This document shows positions 26,951-35,504 of a stretch of DNA of 64,000 bases, piece after piece. Within the stretch, counting starts at the first letter, position 1. Every line of letters begins with the position of its first letter. Source of the DNA: Pseudomonadota bacterium (GTDB lineage: Bacteria > Pseudomonadota > Gammaproteobacteria > Steroidobacterales > Steroidobacteraceae); NCBI GenBank assembly GCA_963204835.1, contig CAUJHJ010000014.1:1-64000 (forward strand), read 5' to 3'. Position numbers and translations under genes: made by a program. The notes under the pieces were generated by a model. That model was not told where the DNA came from, did no database searches, and was given only the letters and a program-made list of their open reading frames with translations.

Positions 26951-27855
26951 AGCCGGGCCAGTCGCTCCTGCGATTGCGAGCGCAGCCAGGCGATGATGGC
27001 GCGCGTGTCGCTTTCCGTCAGGCGGGCCTTCCACGCGGGCATCACGCCGTGCGCGCCGTCGGTGACGGTCTTCTCGATCATCGCGAGGTCGCCCTTGCCC
27101 CAGGTCCAGGTCGAATCGGCGAGGCGCGGCGCGCCGAGCATCGGGTTGCCTTCGCCGTTCGCGCCGTGGCAGGCCGAGCACACGACGAACTCGGCGGCGC
27201 CGGCTGCCGCCCGCGCCCCGTCATGCGGCGCGCCCGACAGGCTCAGCACGTAGTTCGCGACGTCGGTCACCTTGCCCGCGCCGATGCTGCCGAGCGCGGG
27301 CATCACGCCCTGGCGCCCCTCGAGGATGCTCGTCGCGATCGACGCGTCGTCGCCGCCCCAGATCCAGTCGGCGTCGACGAGGTTCGGCGCGCCGAGCCGC
27401 GGATTGCCGCGCGCATCGCGCTGGTGGCAGGCCGCGCAATTGTCGATGAACAGGCGCTCGCCGATCTGCTGCGCCTCGGGATTGGCCGCGAGTTGCGCGG
27501 GCGTGAGGCTCGCGAACTGTGCCTGCAGGTCCGCGATGTTGGCGTCGTTGCGGGCGACGTCGAGCGCGAGTTCCTGGTGCGATGACCAGCCGCGCAGCCC
27601 CTGGAAGCCGCCGAAGCCGGGGAACATCAGCAGGTAGCCGCACATCCAGATGAAGAACGCCGCCGAAGCCACCGTCCACCAGCCCGGCAGGCGCCGCACG
27701 CTCTCGCGCAGCACGCCGTGCGCCCAGACGTGGCCCGTCGTGCCGTCCTCGAGCACGGGGATCTCCACTTTCTGCGCCCACATGAAAAGGAACAGCGTGA
27801 TGCTGCCGTTCAGCACCACGAGGAACATGACCCACAGGGACCAGAAGGTGCTCAT
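26947..27855 (-). CDS. ccoP: cbb3-type cytochrome c oxidase subunit III (diheme), CcoP
   Basis: A 302-residue membrane-anchored diheme cytochrome c. Two N-terminal helices (about 5-27 and 60-78) precede two cytochrome c domains with heme sites CAACH (140-144) and CSACH (226-230). Distal methionines are plausible in GVMPALGS and GVMPAW. It passes electrons from soluble cytochromes towards CcoO/CcoN. It overlaps ccoQ and the ccoH-like gene by 4 bp. Confidence 0.96.
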   Translation of the reverse strand: MSTFWSLWVMFLVVLNGSITLFLFMWAQKVEIPVLEDGTTGHVWAHGVLRESVRRLPGWWTVASAAFFIWMCGYLLMFPGFGGFQGLRGWSSHQELALDVARNDANIADLQAQFASLTPAQLAANPEAQQIGERLFIDNCAACHQRDARGNPRLGAPNLVDADWIWGGDDASIATSILEGRQGVMPALGSIGAGKVTDVANYVLSLSGAPHDGARAAAGAAEFVVCSACHGANGEGNPMLGAPRLADSTWTWGKGDLAMIEKTVTDGAHGVMPAWKARLTESDTRAIIAWLRSQSQERLARL

Positions 27856-28007
27856 TGACGATCCTCCGCGTCGTCCATCGGCATGCGCGCAAGCCGGTCG
27901 TATTTCGGCTTGTGGCCCGTGTGCCAGACCCACACCCAGATGGCGACGAACAGCAGCATCAGCAGCACCGTTGCGACGCCCGCGACCTGCAGCAGGGTGC
28001 CGTTCAT
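27852..28007 (-). CDS. ccoQ: cbb3 oxidase subunit CcoQ
   Basis: A 51-residue single-helix protein read from ATG 28007: a hydrophobic helix at about residues 8-29 (LLMLLFVAIWVWVWHTG), then a charged tail with PKYDRLARMPMDD, the usual CcoQ pattern. It overlaps ccoO (stop at 28004) and ccoP (start at 27855) by 4 bp each. CcoQ stabilises the CcoP association. Confidence 0.9.
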   Translation of the reverse strand: MNGTLLQVAGVATVLLMLLFVAIWVWVWHTGHKPKYDRLARMPMDDAEDRQ

Positions 28008-28633
28008 GGCGCGGCCTGCGCCTCGGGCGGCAGCCCGAGGCCCTGCAGGTAGGCGACCAGCGCATCGAGCGAGGTCTTGCCTTCGAGCGCCGCGGGCGCC
28101 CCCGCGAGGTCCTCATCGGTGTACGGGTCGCCGAGGCGCCGCAGCGCGCGCATGCGCGCGACGATGTCGCCGGCGTCGATCTTCTCCCCGGCGAGCCACG
28201 GATAGCCGGGCATGTTCGAGGCCTTCACGACCGCACGCGGATCCATGAGGTGCAGTCGCTGCCACTCGTCCGAGTACTTGCCCCCGACACGCGCGAGGTC
28301 GGGTCCCGTGCGTTTCGATCCCCACTGGTGCGGGCGGTCGTAGACCGACTCGCTCGAGATCGAGTAGTGGCCGTAGCGCTGCGTCTCCGCGCGCAGCGCG
28401 CGGATCATCTGCGTGTGGCAGGTGTAGCAGCCTTCGCGCACGTAGATGTCCTTGCCCGCGAGGCGCAGCGGATCGTAGGGCTTTACGCCCTCGACCGCGG
28501 TGATCGCGTGCGCCTCGACGAACAGCGGCGTGATTTCGGCGAGGCCGCCGATCGACACCATGATCGCGGTCAGGATGCCGAGCTTGCCGGCATGCTTCTC
28601 GATCGCCTCGAAATACCTGTAACCCTTGGCCAT
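28004..28633 (-). CDS. ccoO: cbb3-type cytochrome c oxidase subunit II (monoheme), CcoO
   Basis: A 209-residue membrane-anchored monoheme cytochrome c. One N-terminal helix (about 19-38) precedes the heme site CYTCH (69-73). The TGPDLARVGGKYSDEWQ and SNMPGYPWL segments, the latter with the axial methionine, are family landmarks. It is transcribed 10 bp downstream of ccoN. Confidence 0.97.
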   Translation of the reverse strand: MAKGYRYFEAIEKHAGKLGILTAIMVSIGGLAEITPLFVEAHAITAVEGVKPYDPLRLAGKDIYVREGCYTCHTQMIRALRAETQRYGHYSISSESVYDRPHQWGSKRTGPDLARVGGKYSDEWQRLHLMDPRAVVKASNMPGYPWLAGEKIDAGDIVARMRALRRLGDPYTDEDLAGAPAALEGKTSLDALVAYLQGLGLPPEAQAAP

Positions 28634-28643
28634 GGTTTTCTCC

Positions 28644-30110
28644 TCAGGCGCGCGCCGGCACGGGCGCGGGCACCTGGTGCGGCTCGGGCTCCGGGATAGG
28701 CACCGGGATCGGCTTGATCAGCCGCGCGCGCGCATCCTCCGCCGTGTGCCACAGGTTCCACGCCATCACGATCATGCCGCCCACGATCAGCAGGCCGCCG
28801 AGGAAGCGGATCAGGTAGAAAGGCCGCACGGCGATCAGGCTGTCGATGAACGGGTACAGCAGCGCGCCGTTGGCGTCGGTTGCGCGCCACATCAATCCCT
28901 CGGTGACGCCCGCGGTCCACATCGAGGCGACATAGAGGATGAGGCCGGCCGTATGCATCCAGAAATGCAGCTCCATCGAACGCTTCGAGTGCATCGCGGG
29001 GCGCCCGAGCGCGCGCGGTGCCATCGCGTACAGCGAGCCGATCGTGATCATGGCGACCCAGCCGATCGCGCCGGAGTGCACGTGCGCCACCGTCCAGTCG
29101 GTGTAGTGCGAGAGCGAATTGACGGTCTTCACCGCCATCAGTGAACCCTCGGTGGTCGCGGCCGCATAGAACACGAGCGCCATCACCATGAACTTCGCCG
29201 CGGGATCGGAAGCGACGCGCTGCCATGAGCCGTTGAAGGTCAGCAGGCCGTTGGCCGCGGAACCCCAGCTCGGCATCAGGAGCAGGATCGAGAACGCCAT
29301 GCCGACCGATTGCACCCAGTCGGGCAGGGCGGTGAACAGCAGGTGGTGCGATCCTGCCCACATGTAGACCGAAATCAGCGCCCAGAAATTCACGATCGAG
29401 AAGCGGTAGCTCCACAGTGGCTGCTGCGCCTGGCGCGGCACGAAGTAGTACATCATCCCGAGGAAGCCGGCGGTCAGGAAGAACGCCACCGCGTTGTGCC
29501 CGTACCACCACTGCACCATCGCATCGACCGTGCCCGAATAGACCGGATAGGACTTGGTGAGCGACACGGGGATGACGATGTTGTTGACGATGTGCAGCAG
29601 GGCGACGGCGATGATGAATGCGCCGTAGTACCAGTTCGCGACATAGATGTGCTTGATGCGCCGCCGCGCGAGCGTCGCGAAGAACACGGTGCCGAAGCTG
29701 ACCCAGACCGCGGCGACCAGCAGGTCGATCAGCCACTCGGGCTCGGCGTATTCCTTGCTCTGCGTGATGCCGAAGGGCATCGTCGCCATCGCGAGCACGC
29801 AGACGAGCTGCCAGCCCCAGAAGGTGAGCGTGGCGAGCTTTGGCAGCGCGAGGCGCGTATGCCCGGTGCGCTGCACCACGTAGTAGCAGGTGCCCATCAG
29901 CGCCGAGCCGCCGAAGGCGAAAATCACGCCAAAGGTGTGATCGGGCCGCAAGCGGCTGAAGGTGAGCCAGGGCGTATCGAAATTGAGGGCCGGCCAGGCG
30001 AGCTGGGCGGCGACGAAGACGCCGACACTCATCCCGACGACACCCCAGACGGCGGCGGCGAGCAGGAAGAGGCGAACGACGCGATCGTTGTAGGTTTCGG
30101 TATTTGGCAT
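28644..30110 (-). CDS. ccoN: cbb3-type cytochrome c oxidase subunit I, CcoN
   Basis: A 488-residue catalytic subunit with about twelve helices. CuB and heme ligands are visible in VQWWYGHNAVAFF, WAGSHHLLF and DWTVAHVHSGAIGW. It reduces oxygen with high affinity at the heme b3/CuB centre and pumps protons. First gene of the ccoNOQP-H-I-S operon. The promoter must lie within 30111-30183 or inside the end of dsbA; no good FNR box was found. Confidence 0.97.
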   Translation of the reverse strand: MPNTETYNDRVVRLFLLAAAVWGVVGMSVGVFVAAQLAWPALNFDTPWLTFSRLRPDHTFGVIFAFGGSALMGTCYYVVQRTGHTRLALPKLATLTFWGWQLVCVLAMATMPFGITQSKEYAEPEWLIDLLVAAVWVSFGTVFFATLARRRIKHIYVANWYYGAFIIAVALLHIVNNIVIPVSLTKSYPVYSGTVDAMVQWWYGHNAVAFFLTAGFLGMMYYFVPRQAQQPLWSYRFSIVNFWALISVYMWAGSHHLLFTALPDWVQSVGMAFSILLLMPSWGSAANGLLTFNGSWQRVASDPAAKFMVMALVFYAAATTEGSLMAVKTVNSLSHYTDWTVAHVHSGAIGWVAMITIGSLYAMAPRALGRPAMHSKRSMELHFWMHTAGLILYVASMWTAGVTEGLMWRATDANGALLYPFIDSLIAVRPFYLIRFLGGLLIVGGMIVMAWNLWHTAEDARARLIKPIPVPIPEPEPHQVPAPVPARA

Positions 30111-30183
30111 GCGACAACTCCGGGCCGGGCGCGCGCATTATGACGCGCCCGACGCTGCATCGCAGCCGGGATTTGTACGAAGG

Positions 30184-30861
30184 CTAGCTGCGTTCGACGA
30201 GCCAGACCGTGAGATTTATCAAATCCTCGACGCTGCGCAGGCTCGAATTGTTGATCCGGTACTTGCCGGCCACGATCAGGGTCGGCGTGCCTTCGACCCG
30301 GTAGGCCTTCACGAGGTCGTCCGCTTCCTTCATTTTCATGTCGATCTCGAACGATTGCGCGGTCTCGAGCACCTGCTGCTGCGTGACGCCGCCGACGCGC
30401 GCGTAGAAGCGCGCCACGGCGCCCAGGGTGGGTTGCGGCTTCTTCAGTTCACGCGTGACGGGATCGACGACCGCCAGCTCACCCGTTTTCCAGATCGCGT
30501 CGTACATCGCCTCGTGGGTGCGATCCGCGATGCCGAGATGCTGCGCCGTGAGGTAGGCGCGCTGGAACAGCGGCCAGGATTCCGCGGGGTTCCAGGAGGC
30601 CGGCAGGTAGGCGAGCTGCGCCTTCTTCGGCAGCTTCGCCTCGAGTTCCGCCATCACGGGCCGGAACTGGTTGCAGGCGGGGCATCCGTAGGAGAAAACC
30701 TCGAGGACTTCCACCTTGCCTGCCGGCACATGGGTCGGCTGGGCCGGTACGACCAGGGCGTAATGACGACCCTCGACCCAGCGCGCTTCCTCTGCGTGAG
30801 CCGCGCCGGCCAGGCCGGCGGTCAGGGCGATCAGGGCCGTCAGAATGCGAAGTTTCCTCAC
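30184..30861 (-). CDS. dsbA: Thiol:disulfide interchange protein DsbA
   Basis: A 225-residue periplasmic thioredoxin-fold oxidase. Signal peptide at residues 1-23 (cleavage near AAHA-EE), active site CPAC at 60-63 in FSYGCPACNQF, cis-proline loop VEGTPTLIV near 195. It introduces disulfides into exported proteins. I start at GTG 30861 because GGAGGA lies 7 bases upstream and no ATG in the open frame gives a signal peptide. It lies upstream of ccoN in the same direction, 73 bp apart. Confidence 0.92.
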   Translation of the reverse strand: MRKLRILTALIALTAGLAGAAHAEEARWVEGRHYALVVPAQPTHVPAGKVEVLEVFSYGCPACNQFRPVMAELEAKLPKKAQLAYLPASWNPAESWPLFQRAYLTAQHLGIADRTHEAMYDAIWKTGELAVVDPVTRELKKPQPTLGAVARFYARVGGVTQQQVLETAQSFEIDMKMKEADDLVKAYRVEGTPTLIVAGKYRINNSSLRSVEDLINLTVWLVERS

Positions 30862-30974
30862 CCGGGCGTCCTCCAGACAAAAAAGCCATGGTACCGACCG
30901 GAAAAGGCCCGCGCGAGTTCCACGCCGGGCCCGGCGAATGCTAGGGTCGGGCGATTCACGTGAAGGAGCCCTGC

Positions 30975-32177
30975 ATGAAGCGCAAGACGTCCCCTCATTC
31001 CCTCTCCCGACGCGACATCCTCGCCGCTGCGGGGATCGCGGGCCTCGGCGCGGTGGCCGCATCCGCGGGGCCGGTCCCGGCGCCGAAAGCCGGCGGGCAG
31101 GCCGTTGGCGGCGCGGGCGCGATTTCCGTGATGAAGCGGGGCGTTTACGCCACGGTGCCGCTGCGGCAGGAGGCCATCAACGTGTCGGCGCTGCAGTCGC
31201 GCCTGATGTCGATCGACCTGAAGGACCGCGAAGCGACGCTCAAGCGCAACCTCGCGCACGTGGTGAAGCTGATCGACTATGCGCAGGGCTCGGGACCGGA
31301 GTGGGGCGGCGAGCGGCGCTGGGGCGCGAAGCAGGATCTCGTCTGCATGCACGAGTTCCCGATCCAGGGCTGGCAGCCCTGGAACCGCGCGGAACTGCAG
31401 CAAGTGGCTTTCGACTTGCCCGGCCCCGAAACCGCGGTGATCGGCGAGCGCGCGAAGCACTACGGCTGTTACATCGCATTCGGCTGCTATGCGCGGGACA
31501 AGGACTGGCCGGGCCACATCATCAACATGTCGGTGATCGTCGGGCCCGACGGCAATATCGTGAGCAAGCAATGGAAGGCCCGCAACATCCTCGGCGCCTT
31601 CGGCGGCATCGGGCTCATCGGCACGACCGTGTACGACGTGCTCGATCGCTACGTCGAAATGTACGGCTGGGACGCGACCCTGCCGGTCGCGCGCACCGAC
31701 ATCGGCAACATCGCGATGACCGCGGTGGGCATGGAGCCCATGCTCTACCAGGCGCTCGCGATGAAGGGCGCCGAGATCCTGATCCTGACGGTGACCGGGG
31801 GGTCGAACTCCGAACAGGCGATCCAGACCGCGCGCGCGACGCGCACCTATTGCGTCGGCGTCGGCAACTCGGTTTCGCCCGACAATCCCGGGTTCGCGGA
31901 AGCGGTCGGCGCGCGCGACGAGGGCACCGCCATCGTCGATCCGCGCGGCGTGGCGCTTGCGAAGTCGGCCAATCACCACGAGGATATCGTCTCGGCGCGC
32001 GTGGCCATCGGCGATTTCCGCCGCACCCGCTCGCCGGTCGAATACCCGATGGCGCTCCTGCTGCCCGTGTTCGAGCAGTACGTGCCGTCGGTGCAGCCCG
32101 GCGGCTTCCTCGAGCAGTTGCCGAACGACTACCAGGAGGCCGGCGCGCTCCTGAAGCGCCGCTCCGCCCGCAAGTGA
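30975..32177 (+). CDS. Tat-exported nitrilase-superfamily protein lacking the catalytic cysteine
   Basis: A 400-residue protein. Residues 8-33 form a twin-arginine signal (SRRDILAAAG then a hydrophobic stretch). The rest is a carbon-nitrogen hydrolase fold: the catalytic Glu is probably E127 (MHEFPIQGW) and the Lys K201 (KQWKARN). The nucleophile motif, normally GxxIC followed by YDxRFPE, reads GNIAMTAVGMEP, with M248 in place of Cys. So amidase activity by the usual mechanism is not expected. GAAGGAG lies 6 bases before ATG 30975, deciding the start. MetY follows 18 bp downstream. Confidence 0.75.
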   Translation: MKRKTSPHSLSRRDILAAAGIAGLGAVAASAGPVPAPKAGGQAVGGAGAISVMKRGVYATVPLRQEAINVSALQSRLMSIDLKDREATLKRNLAHVVKLIDYAQGSGPEWGGERRWGAKQDLVCMHEFPIQGWQPWNRAELQQVAFDLPGPETAVIGERAKHYGCYIAFGCYARDKDWPGHIINMSVIVGPDGNIVSKQWKARNILGAFGGIGLIGTTVYDVLDRYVEMYGWDATLPVARTDIGNIAMTAVGMEPMLYQALAMKGAEILILTVTGGSNSEQAIQTARATRTYCVGVGNSVSPDNPGFAEAVGARDEGTAIVDPRGVALAKSANHHEDIVSARVAIGDFRRTRSPVEYPMALLLPVFEQYVPSVQPGGFLEQLPNDYQEAGALLKRRSARK

Positions 32178-32195
32178 TGGAAGGTTGAAGGCCCG

Positions 32196-33479
32196 ATGAA
32201 GAACAACTGGAGACGCGAAACCATCGCCGTGCACGGGGGCTACACGCCCGATCCGACGACGCGCGCCGTCGCCGTGCCGATCTACCAGACCGTCGCGTAC
32301 GCATTCGACGACACCCGGCATGGCGCCGATCTCTTCGACCTCAAGGTCGAAGGCAACATCTATACGCGTATCATGAACCCGACGCAGGCGGTGCTCGAGC
32401 AGCGCGTCGCGGCGCTCGAGGGCGGCATCGCGGCGCTGGCGCTCGCCTCGGGGCAGGCGGCGGTGACCTACGCGATCATGACGATCGCCGAGGCGGGCGA
32501 CAACATCGTGGCGGCGAGCACGTTGTATGGCGGCACCTACAACCTGTTCGCGCATACGCTGCCGCAGTACGGCATCGAAGTGCGCTTCGCCGACTACCGC
32601 GAGCCGGATGCCTTCGCGCCGCTCATCGATGCGCGCACCAAGGCGGTCTTCTGCGAATCGGTCGGCAACCCGCTCGGCAACGTGACCGATTTCGAGCGGC
32701 TCGCGCGCCTCGCGCATGCGCACGGGCTGCCGCTGATCGTCGACAACACCGTGCCCACGCCGCACCTGTGCCGGCCGTTCGAGCACGGCGCGGACATCAT
32801 CGTGCACTCGCTCACGAAGGGCATGGGCGGGCACGGCACGAGCGTGGGCGGCGCCATCGTCGATTCCGGCAAGTTCCCCTGGGCCGAGCACAAGGCGCGC
32901 TTCCGCCGCCTGAACGAGCCCGACGTCAGCTATCACGGTGTCGTGTACACCGAGGCGCTCGGGCCGGCGGCCTATATCGCGCGGGCGCGCGTGGTGCCGC
33001 TGCGCAATACCGGGGCGGCGATCTCGCCGTTCAACGCCTTCCTGATCCTGCAGGGCATCGAGACGCTCGGCCTGCGCATCGATCGCATCAGCGAGAACGC
33101 ACGCGCGGTGGCGCGGCACCTTGCCGGCCACGCCAAGGTGGGTTGGGTGCGGTATGCGGGCCTCGAGTCGCACCCCGACCATGCGCTCGTGAAGAAGTAC
33201 CTCTCGGGCAAGGCGCCCGGCATCCTCACGTTCGGCGTCAGGAGCGGCCGCGCCGGCGGCGAGCGGTTCCAGGATGCACTGAAGCTGGTCACGCGCCTCG
33301 TCAACATCAGCGACGCGAAGTCGCTCGCCTGCCATCCGGCCTCGACCACGCACCGCCAGCTCGCGCCCCACGAACTCGCGAAGGCGGGCGTGAGCGAGGA
33401 CATGGTGAGGCTCTCGATCGGCATCGAGCACATCGACGACATCATCGAGGACATCGACCAGGCGCTCGCGCAGGCATAG
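32196..33479 (+). CDS. metY: O-acetylhomoserine sulfhydrylase-type PLP enzyme
   Basis: A 427-residue Cys/Met-metabolism PLP enzyme of the MetY type: O-acetylhomoserine plus sulfide gives homocysteine plus acetate. The cofactor lysine is K208 (HSLTKGMGGHG), with D183 (LIVDNTVPTPH) binding the pyridine nitrogen and the YTRIMNPT segment near residue 56 contacting phosphate. Full family length. It sits 18 bp after the nitrilase-like gene and probably shares its transcript; the link between the two is unclear. Confidence 0.93.
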   Translation: MKNNWRRETIAVHGGYTPDPTTRAVAVPIYQTVAYAFDDTRHGADLFDLKVEGNIYTRIMNPTQAVLEQRVAALEGGIAALALASGQAAVTYAIMTIAEAGDNIVAASTLYGGTYNLFAHTLPQYGIEVRFADYREPDAFAPLIDARTKAVFCESVGNPLGNVTDFERLARLAHAHGLPLIVDNTVPTPHLCRPFEHGADIIVHSLTKGMGGHGTSVGGAIVDSGKFPWAEHKARFRRLNEPDVSYHGVVYTEALGPAAYIARARVVPLRNTGAAISPFNAFLILQGIETLGLRIDRISENARAVARHLAGHAKVGWVRYAGLESHPDHALVKKYLSGKAPGILTFGVRSGRAGGERFQDALKLVTRLVNISDAKSLACHPASTTHRQLAPHELAKAGVSEDMVRLSIGIEHIDDIIEDIDQALAQA

Positions 33480-33539
33480 CGGCCTGTCGGGCGGCGGAGA
33501 CAGTTTCGGGCCGCAAGGGCGCCTCCTTATCATGGCGCC

Positions 33540-35465
33540 ATGACAGCAACTGAATTGCGGCGCACGCCGCTGCTCCTGGCGGCCCTCCTCGTCCTGGCGC
33601 CCCGCGGGCATGCGGCGGAAATCGACCTTTTCCCCGGGCATAGTTTCGAGGAGGCCGTCGAAGCGCTCACTCCGGGTGACACGCTGATCGTGCACGCTGG
33701 TACCTATGCCGACGCAGGCCGGATCAGCATTGGCGTGCGCGGCACGGCGGCCGCGCCCGTCCTGATCAAGGGTGCGGATGGCGAAGCGTTGCCGCTCATC
33801 ACCCGCAATGCGGGCGCACCGGTCCAGAACACCATCAACATCGAAGGCGCCACCTGGCTGCGCCTCACGCGGCTCGAGATCACGGGCAACGGTGGCGATG
33901 CCATCAACATGAGCGGCACCCCGTCGTTCATCACGCTCGACAACCTCGAGATCCACGACGTCGATGTCGGTATCAACTTCCGCTCGTCGATGAACGACAT
34001 CACCGTGCGCCACAACCACATCCACCACACCGGCAAGGACGGTGGCACCGGCGAGGGCATGTACGTCGGCTGCAACGATGCGACCTGCGTCGTGTCGCGT
34101 GCCCTGATCGAGAACAACTGGATCCACGATACGCAAAATTCCACGCAGGGCGATGGCATCGAGGTCAAGCACGGCTCGCACTCGAACATCGTGCGCGACA
34201 ACGTGATCTACAACACGGGCTATCCCTGCGTGCTCGTGTACGGAACGGTCGGCCAGCCCGTCAATGTCGTCGAGGGCAACGTGATGTGGAACTGCGGCGA
34301 CTCCGGCATCCAGGCCGCGGCGGACGCCATCATCCGCAACAACATCATCCTCGACGGACCCGGCAATGGCTTCAACTCGCAGCCCCACCAGGCTGCGACG
34401 CCCTCGAACCTGCAGTTCGTGCACAACACGGTGGTGGGCGGCAGCCCCTGCCTGCGGCTCTCCGGCTGGAGCGGTCGGCCGGGCCTCGTGCTCGCGAACA
34501 ACGCGATCTATTGCGACGCCGACGATTTCGCGATCGGTGGCCTCTCGGGTGTCACGGTCACGGGCAATGTCGTCACTCCCGCAACGAGCGCGCTGCCCGC
34601 GGCGGGCTATCGCGTCGGGCAGACCGCGACACTCGATCTCACTGATGTCGCGCAGCACAACGTCTATCCGCGTGCAGGTTCGCGCGTGATCGATGCCGCA
34701 AGCGCGGCGCACGTCACAAGCCTCGATTTCAACGGCAATGCCCGCAGCGGCACGCCCGACGCGGGCGCCTACGACTACACGACGGCGCAGAATCCGGGCT
34801 GGGCCGTCGTGGCGGGCTTCAAGAACGCATCGGCGCAGCCGCAGCCGCCGGATCTGGCGCTATCGGCCAATCCGCTGTCGGTCGCGGTGGGTGGAGGGAC
34901 GCAGATCAACTGGAACGCGACCAGCGCAACGGCCTGCACCGCGAGCGCAAGCCCGGCGACGAGCGGCTGGAGCGGCACGAAGGGGCCGACAGGCAGCGAG
35001 GGGATCAGCGGTCTTGCCGCGACCACGCAGTTCAACCTGTCGTGCAGCAATGCCGCGGGGAGCACGAGCCGGTCGGTGACTGTCACCGTGGTCGCCGCTC
35101 CAGCGCCCACCGTGAGCCTCGCCGCAAGCCCGGCGACGCTGGCCGCCGGCGAGCGCTCGACGCTGACCTGGAGCAGCACGAATGCAACGGGCTGCACGGC
35201 CACGGGCGCCTGGGCGGGCAACAAGGCGAGCGCCGGCAACGAACAGAGCGCTGCGCTTGCGACGACGAGCACATTCACGCTCGCCTGCACGGGCGCGGGC
35301 GGTTCGGCCGAGCGGTCGGTCACCGTGACGGTGACGACCGGCGGCGGCACGCCGCCTCCCGCTTCCGGTGGCGGCGACGGCGGTGGCGGTGGCGGCGGCG
35401 CGGTGGGCTGGCCACTGCTCGGCGCCCTGCTTGGACTGGCTGCGCGCCGTCGGCGTCGCTCATGA
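33540..35465 (+). CDS. Secreted right-handed beta-helix protein with GlyGly-CTERM-like sorting tail
   Basis: A 641-residue exported protein. Signal peptide about 1-25. Residues about 30-350 show parallel beta-helix repeats (repeated NN/GN-I-x-D patterns such as RHNHIHHTG, ENNWIHDTQ, RDNVIYNTG, RNNIILDGPG), the fold of pectate lyases and other polysaccharide-acting proteins. Two Ig-like repeats follow (about 435-518 and 522-600), each with LSANP/LAASP, T/SxTACTA or GCTATG, and LSC/LAC. The end is a glycine run, one hydrophobic helix (GWPLLGALLGLAA) and RRRRR, like GlyGly-CTERM signals processed by rhombosortase. Substrate unknown. Confidence 0.78.
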   Translation: MTATELRRTPLLLAALLVLAPRGHAAEIDLFPGHSFEEAVEALTPGDTLIVHAGTYADAGRISIGVRGTAAAPVLIKGADGEALPLITRNAGAPVQNTINIEGATWLRLTRLEITGNGGDAINMSGTPSFITLDNLEIHDVDVGINFRSSMNDITVRHNHIHHTGKDGGTGEGMYVGCNDATCVVSRALIENNWIHDTQNSTQGDGIEVKHGSHSNIVRDNVIYNTGYPCVLVYGTVGQPVNVVEGNVMWNCGDSGIQAAADAIIRNNIILDGPGNGFNSQPHQAATPSNLQFVHNTVVGGSPCLRLSGWSGRPGLVLANNAIYCDADDFAIGGLSGVTVTGNVVTPATSALPAAGYRVGQTATLDLTDVAQHNVYPRAGSRVIDAASAAHVTSLDFNGNARSGTPDAGAYDYTTAQNPGWAVVAGFKNASAQPQPPDLALSANPLSVAVGGGTQINWNATSATACTASASPATSGWSGTKGPTGSEGISGLAATTQFNLSCSNAAGSTSRSVTVTVVAAPAPTVSLAASPATLAAGERSTLTWSSTNATGCTATGAWAGNKASAGNEQSAALATTSTFTLACTGAGGSAERSVTVTVTTGGGTPPPASGGGDGGGGGGGAVGWPLLGALLGLAARRRRRS

Positions 35466-35504
35466 CGGGCTGAGGTGCGGGGCGCGGCCATGTAAGCTGC
35501 GCCC

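Noticed and set aside
30209..30222. FNR-like box (GTGAG N4 ATCAA) upstream of ccoN
   Set aside because: Only one half-site is good, and it lies inside dsbA about 100 bp from the ccoN start; too weak to report as a site.
30858..34712. Minus-strand frame of 1284 codons
   Set aside because: Runs antisense across three well-supported genes (nitrilase-like, MetY, beta-helix protein); a GC-rich artefact.
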